From positions 16,430 to 80,429 of the forward strand of contig NZ_JARWOP010000137.1 of assembly GCF_029868745.1 (NCBI RefSeq): a DNA stretch of 64,000 nucleotides, given 5' to 3'. The stretch's first letter is position 1. Every line of letters begins with the position of its first letter. Below are positions 1 to 7,925 of this stretch, piece by piece. A program made the translations under genes and the position numbers. Below the pieces are notes generated by a model. That model did no database searches, was not told the DNA's origin, and worked only from the letters and a program-made list of their open reading frames with translations. Source of the DNA: Nocardia wallacei. GTDB taxonomy: Bacteria; Actinomycetota; Actinomycetes; Mycobacteriales; Mycobacteriaceae.

Positions 1-2188
1 AATCGCTCCGCTTCTCCAGCGGTCCTTGCAGGTCGAATCGCAAAGAGTGTGACGGGTAGGCGTACCTTCTACGCCAGCCCCGGCGCGACGCTGAAGGTTC
101 TATGAAGTAGGACAGCGTTATTCGTAGGCGGACATCGGCAGCCGCGATTGCTCGGAGTGCATCGGCGGGCCAGGGCAGGGTATGAAGCCGGAACTGGCGC
201 ATGGTGTAGTCGTCGCCCTCGAACGGCACGAATTGGTCCTGGGTGACCATGGTGACAGCGCGACGTGTTGAGTTCAGGACCGCGTCTTCGGTCGGGACGC
301 CCCATCCGTAGCGGCGAAGCAGTTGCAGGCGAGCGTTTTTCAGTTGATCGGCCTTCACCTCCTCACTCATTGCGGACGTCCATTCGGCACAGTGAGGGAG
401 CAGCCCTCGCACGGTTTCGGGCCAGTAGTCGGGATAGCGGCACATGGCGAGAGACGCGAGCCGGGAGGCCTGCGCGGTAGCCGCGCTTGTGGCGTTGGCC
501 GAGGTCAGTGCGCTGTCGTGGGCGTGGCCTGTGGTCCGCAGCGACAACAAGGCGTGTCGTGGTTCGAAGGTCTGTGCTCCGTCGGTGAGGACATTGCCGC
601 CTTCCACGCAGATATCGGGTTTGATCGGCCACTTGCGTTGGTTGAACATCACCGACGTGCGGCTGTGCGGCGACAGCTGCCCGGCGCCCGCCATCACCGT
701 CCAGCCGTCGTATTGTGGATGAGCCGGAGTCGCTGTCAGGTCTGTGTACGCGCCGACAGTCAGGGCATTCCACGCTTGCCCCGGGTCTTCGATCGCCGAG
801 GTGTCGCTATTGACGCGGTGGTCGAGGTCGTACCGGTCGACGTTGCCGGCGGCGACGATGATTAGCCGCGCTGCATCGGGGTCCGGTGCGGAAAGCAGCC
901 GGAATTGCTCGCCGACATGGGTCGAGTCGCTACCGACCGCGAGCGCATCGACCGCGGCCGACCACAGGGTCGGTTCGCCTGGGTTGTCGGGTTGTGTACT
1001 GAGTGTGAGGCAGAATACCCGTCGTCTGGGGTTGGTGATCTCGGGAAGCGTAACTGCCTGCACGGTGGCACTGCCGAAGTCGATTGGGGCGATAGCTCTT
1101 TCGTGCGGTGCCGGAGCCATTCGGACCGATTCGAGGCGATGCTGAAGTCTGATGACGCTGTTTCCGGTCAAATGTGGTTCCAGGTTTCCGAACAGCGCGA
1201 GGCCTGCCATGGACGTGCCATGCCCCGACGGGTGCACGTCTGTTCCGGAGGTGCCGAGGATGGTGTGGTGGTCGTCTTCGGACAGTGAGTCACGCAGCAG
1301 TACGTGGCTCCGTAGCACCCCGGTATCGAGATGACATACTGCGGGCGCGTCATGAGGTGCGGCAGTCACTCGACTTGCCAGGTCCTGCACGTATTCGATG
1401 GTCTCGTCGGCAGAGAGGTCTTCGACGGTGTCGATAAACTCGGGTGAGCGGATTTCGGCGACAGGGATGCGGGTGTAAGTCAACAGTTCGAGTTGTTGCC
1501 AGGTGGCTTGTACCCACACCACGACACGGTCGCGGAGAAGGATGGACCGATGGAGGGAACGCAGTCCGTTGGCTTCGACGAACCGGTCCAGGTCTTGCGC
1601 ATGTTCGGACGTCGCGTCGAGCCAGATCTCCCACCAGGTGGTTCCGTGCTGCGGGGGTGTGCCTGCTGAGGTCCATAGGTCATCGAGTACGGCACGGCGG
1701 ATCCTGGAGATGTTTGCCACCAGTTCCCGGTTCTTGGGATTTCCTTGAGACGTTTCGGCGTCGAGGTAGTCCTGAAACAGCTTGAGGAATTGCTGGCGGT
1801 AGGCGTCAGCGACCCAGACCGTCGCCTGCTCGGGGGTATCAGGCGTCGCCGGGTGCACCGACAGCAGAATCCATCGTGGCCTGCGCTCCCGGTGGGAGGT
1901 TCTGCTGGTCAACGATTCGACCTTCAAGGGGTAGTCGGTGCCGGGGCTGCCTTCCAGCACAACGATTGTTCCCAGTGCCCGCAACTCGACATCGCTGAGG
2001 TTCAGCAGGTCGCGTTCGGCGTCGAAGGTCGCGAATGCCTGACCCGCCTCGCTCTTCAGTTTGCGACCGTGACGGCGTCGCCCGACAGACTGTACTTTGG
2101 CCTTACCTCCGCCGGAGCGTCGGAAGCGTTCGGATGCAGCGTGCCCGGATATGTAGAGGTGGTCCAGGTACTGGGGTTCGTCAGCCAA
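1..2188 (-). CDS. ietS: S8 subtilisin-like serine protease, IetS-like (3' end beyond window)
   Basis: The frame stays open to the left edge, so the C-terminus is missing; about 729 residues are visible. From the TTG start the catalytic Asp lies in LDTGV (about residue 288), the His in GHGTSMAG (about 323), the oxyanion-hole segment IIVAAGN follows, and the Ser lies in NATSAATA (about 568), so the Asp-His-Ser triad is complete. About 280 residues precede the protease domain and there is no signal peptide, so it should act in the cytoplasm. The TTG at 2188 overlaps the stop of the upstream AAA ATPase by 8 bp; a GTG at 2251 is the alternative. An S8 protease directly behind a small AAA ATPase is the arrangement of IetAS, known as a plasmid toxin-antitoxin pair (IetS toxin) and later reported as an anti-phage system. 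The family assignment rests on motifs and context. Confidence 0.85.
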   Translation of the reverse strand, partial: MADEPQYLDHLYISGHAASERFRRSGGGKAKVQSVGRRRHGRKLKSEAGQAFATFDAERDLLNLSDVELRALGTIVVLEGSPGTDYPLKVESLTSRTSHRERRPRWILLSVHPATPDTPEQATVWVADAYRQQFLKLFQDYLDAETSQGNPKNRELVANISRIRRAVLDDLWTSAGTPPQHGTTWWEIWLDATSEHAQDLDRFVEANGLRSLHRSILLRDRVVVWVQATWQQLELLTYTRIPVAEIRSPEFIDTVEDLSADETIEYVQDLASRVTAAPHDAPAVCHLDTGVLRSHVLLRDSLSEDDHHTILGTSGTDVHPSGHGTSMAGLALFGNLEPHLTGNSVIRLQHRLESVRMAPAPHERAIAPIDFGSATVQAVTLPEITNPRRRVFCLTLSTQPDNPGEPTLWSAAVDALAVGSDSTHVGEQFRLLSAPDPDAARLIIVAAGNVDRYDLDHRVNSDTSAIEDPGQAWNALTVGAYTDLTATPAHPQYDGWTVMAGAGQLSPHSRTSVMFNQRKWPIKPDICVEGGNVLTDGAQTFEPRHALLSLRTTGHAHDSALTSANATSAATAQASRLASLAMCRYPDYWPETVRGLLPHCAEWTSAMSEEVKADQLKNARLQLLRRYGWGVPTEDAVLNSTRRAVTMVTQDQFVPFEGDDYTMRQFRLHTLPWPADALRAIAAADVRLRITLSYFIEPSASRRGWRRRYAYPSHSLRFDLQGPLEKRSD

Positions 2189-3149
2189 GGCTGGCCGTTC
2201 GCCGCGCGATGAGAGCAGCGATGATGTCTTCGCGTCCAACCTGCAATTCACGACGCATCAGCACAGCCTTCGCTGCTGACTCGGCGGCTTTCACCAGTTC
2301 GGCGTGGCTGAGCCCGGCCGTGTAATCGCCGAGCTTGTTCATCGCCGTCCCTGTCGCGAGCGAGCCAAGGCGAGCGCGGATGACTGCGGCAGCCTGTCGT
2401 GAATCGGGTAACGAGTAGGTCAGGACCACGTCGAAACGACGGAATAGAGCCTTGTCGAGGATCGCGCGGTGATTGGTCGCAGCGATGACGATCGACTCTG
2501 GACTGGCTTCCTCGAGGAATACGAGAAACGAGTTGAGTATGCGACGTGCTTCCCCCACGTCGTTGCCCGATCGGTCGGCACCCAGCGCGTCGAACTCGTC
2601 GAACAGATACACCGCCCGATGCTGAGAAACCGCGTCGAAAACGATTCGCAACTTGCCGGCGGTTTCTCCCATGAACTTTGACAGCAGGCTGTCGAGCCTG
2701 ACGGTGAACATCGGCAGGGACAACTCGGTAGCGAGCACCGACGCTGTCATCGTCTTCCCGGTGCCTGGGGGGCCTTCGAGCAGCAGGCGGTGAGCTGGCG
2801 CAAAGCCATGATCGAACAGGTTCTTGCGCTGACGTTGTTCTGCGATGACCTGTTTGATCTGGGTGAGCAGATCGTTCGGTGCGATGAGGTCACGGAGATG
2901 AACTTCAGGCCGGGACGTCTCGACCAGTTCGGCTAGCTCACCGCGGGACGGCACCAGTTTGGTCACATTGGCCAAAGGCGTCCGCTCGCGGGAGGCGTCG
3001 ACAGCCTTCTTGATGTCGCCTGCGAGGACGTGATGGCCTCGCCGAGCTTCCCGGGCAGCTATCTGGAGCGCGACCGAGTAGAAGGCGGCGTCGTCGCCGG
3101 AGGCATGGCTACGGACCATGGCAGTGATGTGATCGCCTGAGGCAGCCAC
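2181..3149 (-). CDS. ietA: AAA ATPase, IetA-like partner of the S8 protease
   Basis: 322 residues. The AAA core has Walker A GPPGTGKT (residues 126-133), Walker B VYLFDEFDAL, sensor-1 region IVIAATNH and the arginine-finger segment ALFRRFD. The roughly 120 residues before it are helical and may bind the partner. The GTG start at 3149 is set by a strong AGGAGGTGA ribosome binding site. The 3' end overlaps the likely start of the subtilase gene, so the two are probably translationally coupled. In the IetAS pair the ATPase is the antitoxin or controller of the protease; that role here is inferred from gene order and domain pairing. Alone it could be read as a generic FtsH/CDC48-type AAA protein, but it has no protease domain or membrane segment. 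Confidence 0.88.
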   Translation of the reverse strand: MAASGDHITAMVRSHASGDDAAFYSVALQIAAREARRGHHVLAGDIKKAVDASRERTPLANVTKLVPSRGELAELVETSRPEVHLRDLIAPNDLLTQIKQVIAEQRQRKNLFDHGFAPAHRLLLEGPPGTGKTMTASVLATELSLPMFTVRLDSLLSKFMGETAGKLRIVFDAVSQHRAVYLFDEFDALGADRSGNDVGEARRILNSFLVFLEEASPESIVIAATNHRAILDKALFRRFDVVLTYSLPDSRQAAAVIRARLGSLATGTAMNKLGDYTAGLSHAELVKAAESAAKAVLMRRELQVGREDIIAALIARRTASLG

Positions 3150-3469
3150 GCCGTCACCTCCTGCCTCGACGTTTCGTTTACTCTATTGTCCCTCATTGGA
3201 GTCGGGCCTCATCTTACGATGCCACGACAGCCAGAAACACAGCCTTCCGCTCGCAGTGGCCTGTCCGGTTCTTCACGCTGACTCCGGCTGGCGTCCGTGG
3301 CCGCGGTTCGGGGTCGCCTCAGGCTTTGTCGAGAGGCTCCAGATGCCGAGGAAATGCCACCGTTTTGAGACTGGAGGCGATGGCGGCCGCGTGAGACTGA
3401 ACGTCAATCCCAGGTCACAGCATCGGGAGATGCCACGACTTTTGAGACCCTACAGTTAAACCGCAATGG
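3150..3469. other. Intergenic region, possible mobile-element remnant
   Basis: About 320 bp with no convincing gene. It holds two imperfect copies of a roughly 30-bp sequence (see the repeat entry) and separates the IetAS pair from the sigma factor gene. No complete transposase frame is visible. Confidence 0.5.
3340..3448. repeat. Pair of imperfect ~30-bp direct repeats
   Basis: Copies at about 3340-3371 and 3418-3448 share CAG, a GAG/ATGCCAC stretch, a 2-3 base variable step and TTTTGAGAC. Multiple short direct repeats near an end are typical of transposase binding sites in some insertion sequences (for example IS21-like elements), but no transposase is present here. A scar of a former element next to the defence pair is an inference. 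Confidence 0.5.
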
Positions 3470-4701
3470 CTACCGTTCGGTGAGGCGGCGCATGCGGGTG
3501 TTGAGGTATCGCTGTTCGGGGACGCTGGCGGTGAGTTGGGCGGCGCGCGATAGCTGGCGATGGCCGCGGGGTGGTCGCCGATCATTTCCAGGAGGTGGGC
3601 GCGTACCGCGTGGGTGCGGTGGTGGCGGCGCATCGACGGGTTGTCGAGCAGGGGTGCGATCAGGTCCAGGCCTTGCCGGGGGCCGACGGCCATGCCGAGG
3701 GCGACGGCTCGGTTGAGGGTCACGATCGGGCCGGGAGCGACGCGGTCGAGCATGGCGTAGAGGATGCTGATCTGCCGCCAGTCGGTGCTCTCCCAGGTGG
3801 GGGCCTCCGCGTGCACGGCGGCGATCGCCGCCTGCAACTGGAATCGGCCGACGTGGCCGCGCGGCAGCACGCGCTCCAGGATCGCGACGCCTTCCGCGAT
3901 CAGGTCCCGGTCCCATCGGCTGCGGTCCTGTTCGCCGAGCGGGATCAGGTTGCCGTCCTCGGTGCGGGTCGCCGCTCGGGAACTGGTGAGCAGCATGAGG
4001 GCGAGGGCGCCGGCGACTTCGTCGTGATCCGGTATCGCGCAATGTAATTGGCGGGTGAGGCGGATCGCTTCATCGGTCGCGCTCCAATCCACCAACGCCC
4101 CACCGGCCGAACGGGTGTGGCCCTCGGTGAACAGCAGATGGCACACATCGAGCACGGACGCGATGCGCGAGGGCAGTTCGGATCGGCTCGGGAGTTCGAA
4201 CACCGCACCGGCCGACCGCAGCGTCGACCGGGCCCGGGTGAGACGTTGCGTCATGGTGCGTTCGGGAACGAGGTAGGCGGCGGCGATCTGAGCGGTCCCG
4301 AGGCCGCCCACGGCGTGCAGGGTCAGCGCGACCTGCGAGGAACGGCTCAGGCTCGGGTGGCAGCAGAGCACGAACATCCGCAGCACGTCGTCTTCGTCGC
4401 CCACCGCCTGGTCCGCCGGCGGCGCGAAGCGCGAGTCGCCGGGCTGTGCGGCGGTCACGGCCTCTTCGCGCCCGGCCCGGGCCCGGTCGGCCCGCAGCCG
4501 GTCGATCAATCGGCGCGACGCCACGGTGATCAGCCAGCCGCGCGGATTGGCGGGCACGCCATCGCGAGACCACTGCGCCGTGGCCGCTTCGGCCGCCTCC
4601 TGGGCGGCGTCCTCGCAATCGCCGAGGTCGCCGTGCCGGCGCAGCAGGGCGGCGAGGACGTGCGGCGACTCCTGCCGCCACACGTCCTCCACCACGCTCA
4701 T
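3470..4701 (-). CDS. ECF42-type RNA polymerase sigma factor, with an apparent frameshift near its end
   Basis: About 410 residues if the frame is repaired. The N-terminal half has sigma-70 regions 2 and 4 (DCEDAAQEA, NPRGWLITVASRRLIDRLR, YLVPERTMTQRLTRAR), followed by the long C-terminal extension (DUF6596-like) typical of ECF42. The ATG at 4701 overlaps the stop of the DGPF gene as ATGA. Near 3538-3549 one base seems to be missing: after AIASYR the open frame turns into PPNSPP and runs on to 3415, whereas the neighbouring frame gives AAQLTASVPEQRYLNTRM and stops at 3470, which fits the family end. This is either a sequencing error in a GC-rich run or a genuine lesion. ECF42 factors have no anti-sigma and pair with DGPF proteins. 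Confidence 0.85.
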
Positions 4702-5090
4702 TGGTCGTCGCCGCCCGGCCACATCGCGGGCCGCAATTCGACGGTTTCACCCGGACCGGCGAATTGCGCGGTGATCTCCTCGGCGCGGGCGTGGTTCTCC
4801 ACGTCGATCAGGAAGAACCCCGCCAGATGCTCCTTGGCCTCCGAGTACGGACCATCGGTCACCAGCGGTTTCCCGTCGGCCCACCGATACAGCCGCGACG
4901 ACTCGGGCGCACCGAGGGCCTCGCCCGTCACCAACTCGCCCCTCTCTTGCAGCTCGCCGAGCAACTTCTCGAAATCGGAGTTCACCCGGTCTCGTTCCGC
5001 CTGCGACATCGCCTGGTACTCGGGCAGGTAGTCGCCCGTCGGATGTCCCCAGGGTTGCGGATTGGAGTGAATCAGGATCACGTACTTCAT
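4698..5090 (-). CDS. DGPF/YCII-related protein, partner of the ECF42 sigma factor
   Basis: 130 residues starting MKYVILIHSNP, with the signature TDGPYSEAKEHLAGFF around residue 80. YCII-fold proteins of this DGPF type are almost always encoded beside ECF42 sigma factors and are thought to take part in the signal or be the regulated output; their biochemical function is unknown. The ATG at 5090 has an AGGAG site 8 bases upstream. The stop overlaps the sigma start (ATGA), so the pair is one operon. Confidence 0.88.
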   Translation of the reverse strand: MKYVILIHSNPQPWGHPTGDYLPEYQAMSQAERDRVNSDFEKLLGELQERGELVTGEALGAPESSRLYRWADGKPLVTDGPYSEAKEHLAGFFLIDVENHARAEEITAQFAGPGETVELRPAMWPGGDDQ

Positions 5091-5145
5091 CACGGCTCCT
5101 TCACGATCGAGGATGCGCCCGGATGACCCATCCTTACCCGAAACG

Positions 5146-5171
5146 TCGGAGCGCACGTCCCGATGTCGACA
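5146..5171 (-). promoter_or_regulatory. Putative ECF42-type promoter of the DGPF-sigma operon
   Basis: On the minus strand TGTCGA (5171-5166) is followed after 17 bases by CGA (5148-5146), about 55 bp upstream of the DGPF start. From memory of the literature, ECF42 factors recognise a TGTCGA -35 and a CGA/TC -10. An autoregulated operon is the inference. Confidence 0.55.
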
Positions 5172-5215
5172 TCGCCGTCGCGCTCGCCTGGACGAGTCGG
5201 GTTCGACGTGGGCCA

Positions 5216-6148
5216 TCAGGTGCTGTGCAGGAACAGTTCCAGTGCGGTCAGTAGTTCGTGGGGTGTGTCCTCGGGGGTGAAGTGGCCGGCGTGCGGGAGT
5301 TCGATGACGGGGGCGTCCGGGTAGGCGAGCCGGAAGGCCGGGATGATGTGACGGGGCAGCAGCGCGGTGTCCCGCATGCCCTCCACGAGTATCGCGGGCT
5401 TCGCGCGTAGTGCGGCGACGGCCTGTGGATCGGGCGGGGTCGGCGCGGCGGCGGGGTCCGGGGCGACCAGTTGCTGGGGAAAGCGGAGCACGCCTTCGCA
5501 GTCGGCGCGGCCGCCGAAATGTTCGGCGTAGGCGCGGATCCAGGTGGGGGTGACGATCTCCGGTCGGGCGATCGTCTGCAGGGCAAGCATGAGGTGGCAG
5601 ACGGTGGACCCGGCATTGCCCAGAATCTGTTCCAGCGCGCCGGTTTCCTGGGCGGACATGGCCCACCGGAACCACGCGCTCTCGGCGAGGTTGGCGGCCA
5701 TCAGCTCGTCGTATCCGGGAAGGCCCAGCGGCACAACGGTATTGGTGGCGAACAGGCGCGCTACCCGGTCGGGGTGGCGCAGCGCGAACCCGGCGCCGAT
5801 GGGACCACCCCAGTCGTGCATGACCAGTGTGATGCCGGTGAGGTCGAGTTCGTCGGCGAGCAGCGCGGTGAGATTGTCGATGTGCTCGTCGGCGAGATAG
5901 CCGCGGCCGGCGGGGGTGGCGCTCTTGCCGAAGCCCATGTGGTCGGGCACGACCACGCGGTGGGTGCCCGACAACGGGCCGACGAGATGCCGCCACAGGT
6001 ATCCCCAGGTCGGTTCGCCGTGCAAGAGCACGATCGGTGCACCGTCGCGGGGGCCGACATCGACATAGTGCTGCCGGAATCCGGCCGATTCGGTGAAGCG
6101 AGCGGGGAAAGGCCAGGTGCCGTCGAACGTTTCGGTTGCCGCGATCAT
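5216..6148 (-). CDS. Haloalkane dehalogenase-like alpha/beta hydrolase
   Basis: 310 residues. The oxyanion/halide loop HGEPTW (residues 43-48) and nucleophile elbow HDWGG (Asp112, with Trp113 next to it as halide-binding residue) match haloalkane dehalogenase subfamily I. A late GMRDTALLP supplies the acid and PHAGHF the base. The family replaces halogen by hydroxyl in haloalkanes in the cytoplasm; the substrate here is unknown and an epoxide hydrolase activity is possible. The ATG at 6148 follows a GGAGG site. It is divergent from a WYL regulator with a perfect palindrome between them, which suggests direct control. Confidence 0.8.
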   Translation of the reverse strand: MIAATETFDGTWPFPARFTESAGFRQHYVDVGPRDGAPIVLLHGEPTWGYLWRHLVGPLSGTHRVVVPDHMGFGKSATPAGRGYLADEHIDNLTALLADELDLTGITLVMHDWGGPIGAGFALRHPDRVARLFATNTVVPLGLPGYDELMAANLAESAWFRWAMSAQETGALEQILGNAGSTVCHLMLALQTIARPEIVTPTWIRAYAEHFGGRADCEGVLRFPQQLVAPDPAAAPTPPDPQAVAALRAKPAILVEGMRDTALLPRHIIPAFRLAYPDAPVIELPHAGHFTPEDTPHELLTALELFLHST

Positions 6149-6194
6149 TCGTTCCTCCGTGGTCGTTTCGGTCGGAACACACGGTAGGAGCGGG

Positions 6195-6217
6195 TCACTG
6201 ACAGGTGCTGTCAGTGA
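6195..6217. promoter_or_regulatory. Perfect 10-bp inverted repeat, probable operator of the WYL regulator
   Basis: Arms TCACTGACAG and CTGTCAGTGA are exact reverse complements with a 3-bp spacer GTG. The site sits between the divergent dehalogenase (start 6148) and WYL regulator (start about 6268). It overlaps a possible GTG start at 6205, which argues for the later start of the regulator. Confidence 0.7.
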
Positions 6218-6267
6218 GGGGCGCGGATGTTGAAGGAACTGTCGGTGGTGGCCGCCAGACTGGGGTG

Positions 6268-7269
6268 GTGCGTGCGAGCAGATTGCTGTCGATCGTGTTG
6301 TTGTTGCAGGCGCGCGGCCGAATGACGGCCGGACAGCTGGCACGGGAGTTGGAGGTGTCGGACCGGACGGTCTATCGCGACATGGAGGCGTTGAGCGCCG
6401 CGGGCATTCCGCTCTACGGCGAGGCCGGGCAGGACGGCGGCTACCGATTGCTGGACGGCTACCAGACCCGCTTGACCGGGATGACCGCCGCGGAAGCCGA
6501 GGCCCTGTTCCTGTCCGGACTGCCCGGTCCGGCGGCCGCGCTGGGGCTGGGCGCGGTACTGACCACCGCCCGACGGAAGCTGCTGGCCGCACTGCCGGAG
6601 CCGGTACGCGCCCCGGCGGAGCGCATGACGCAGCGATTCCACCTCGACACCGACCGGTGGTATGCCCGCCCGGAGGGTCTCGCACACCTGAACGACGTGG
6701 TGGAGGCGGTGTGGACACAGCGCCGCCTGCACATCGAATACCTGCGCTGGGCCGAGCCCCGATACGTGCGGCGCACCCTCGACCCGTACGGCCTGGTCCT
6801 CAAGTCCGGCCACTGGTATCTGATCGGCGCCGCCGGAGGGGACATCCGGACCTACCGGGTGTCGCAGATCGTCACGCTGCGGGTCCTCGACGACACCTTC
6901 GAACGCCCCGCCGAGTTCGACCTCGCGCGGCATTGGCAGGACTCGCTGGGTGAGTTCGACGCCCGACGCCGACGGGGAACGGCCACCGTGCGGATGTCGG
7001 CACACGTGCTGGACCGCCTCGACCATCTGCTCGATCCGGATCTGGTGCGTGCCGCGCGCGATACCGCCCGCCTCGAACGCGACGGGTGGTCCGTTGTGGA
7101 GATCCCGCTGGAGACCCTCGAGCACACCGCGGGACTGTTGCTGCGCCTGGGCGCGGAGGCCGAGGTGCTGCACCCACCCGCCCTGCGGCGGTACCTGGGC
7201 GAGGTCGCCGCCGCGTTGGTCCGCACGTATCACCCTGACCCTGAGGAGCCCGTTCATGTCGAGAGTTGA
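6268..7269 (+). CDS. HTH-WYL (DeoR-like) transcriptional regulator
   Basis: About 333 residues. The N-terminal winged helix reads RMTAGQLARELEVSDRTVYR with MEALSAAGIPLY next, then DGGYRL. The WYL core is seen as SGHWYLIGAA and the C-terminal WCX-like part follows. Such proteins usually repress neighbouring genes and sense a ligand through the WYL domain. GTG at 6268 (MRASRLLSIV) was chosen because the earlier GTG at 6205 lies inside the palindrome. The 3' end overlaps the convergent SGNH hydrolase gene by 16 bp. Confidence 0.85.
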   Translation: MRASRLLSIVLLLQARGRMTAGQLARELEVSDRTVYRDMEALSAAGIPLYGEAGQDGGYRLLDGYQTRLTGMTAAEAEALFLSGLPGPAAALGLGAVLTTARRKLLAALPEPVRAPAERMTQRFHLDTDRWYARPEGLAHLNDVVEAVWTQRRLHIEYLRWAEPRYVRRTLDPYGLVLKSGHWYLIGAAGGDIRTYRVSQIVTLRVLDDTFERPAEFDLARHWQDSLGEFDARRRRGTATVRMSAHVLDRLDHLLDPDLVRAARDTARLERDGWSVVEIPLETLEHTAGLLLRLGAEAEVLHPPALRRYLGEVAAALVRTYHPDPEEPVHVES

Positions 7270-7925
7270 TGCGACAGTCGGCGGACGAACTCGGTGGCCA
7301 TCACCGCTTGGCCGGAGGTGGAGAAGTGAATCCGGTCGGCGCTCAACAGGTTTGCCCGGTCGTTGAAGGGGTGATCCCACATGTCGATGACCACGGCCTC
7401 GTATTCGGCGGCGAGGCGACGGGTCATGGCGTTGATGGCGCGGATGCGTTCGGACCAGTCCGGGAAGGCCGGGACGACGTAGGCGCGGCCGAGGGTGAAG
7501 GTCGTCACCAGGGCGCCGGTCCCCGCCGCGAGGTCGTACATGCGGCGCATCGCCTTTTCGATCATCTCGAAGTCCGGGTCGCGGCGCAGGATGTCGTTCG
7601 GTCCGCTCGGCAGGTGCAGCAGATCGGGGGCGAATTCGAGCATGCGGTCGAATTGGCCCGCCACGGTTCGGGCGGTGGTGACGCCGTTCTCCGCGGTGTT
7701 GAGGTATCGCAGGTCCGGGCGCACCCGCCGCAAGATGTTCGCCACCCGGTCGGGCCAGCCCTGGTCGGCGTAGCCGGGCGTGGGGTCGCCGGTACCGGCG
7801 GACAGGCTGTCGCCGACCACGCCGAACCGGCGCCACGGGGCGTCGAACAGCAAGGCCGCGGAGGTCAAGGGCGGCAAGCAGAAGGGGTCGGTTTCTTCCG
7901 TCGATGTCGACCAGGTCATGATCAT
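7254..7925 (-). CDS. SGNH/GDSL-type hydrolase
   Basis: 223 residues with block I VVGDSLSAGTGD (Ser about residue 40), block III PSGPNDILRR and block V DRIHFSTSGQ carrying the His. No signal peptide is visible, so it is probably a cytoplasmic esterase or deacylase of unknown substrate. The start ATG at 7925 overlaps the TGA of the MFS gene (ATGA), so the two are co-transcribed; a second ATG lies at 7919. Confidence 0.8.
   Translation of the reverse strand: MIMTWSTSTEETDPFCLPPLTSAALLFDAPWRRFGVVGDSLSAGTGDPTPGYADQGWPDRVANILRRVRPDLRYLNTAENGVTTARTVAGQFDRMLEFAPDLLHLPSGPNDILRRDPDFEMIEKAMRRMYDLAAGTGALVTTFTLGRAYVVPAFPDWSERIRAINAMTRRLAAEYEAVVIDMWDHPFNDRANLLSADRIHFSTSGQAVMATEFVRRLSHQLST

Noticed and set aside
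4698..6182. A single 494-residue minus-strand frame spanning the DGPF gene and much of the dehalogenase
   Set aside because: Its upstream part is an out-of-frame reading of the dehalogenase gene; the DGPF gene has its own ATG and ribosome site at 5090.
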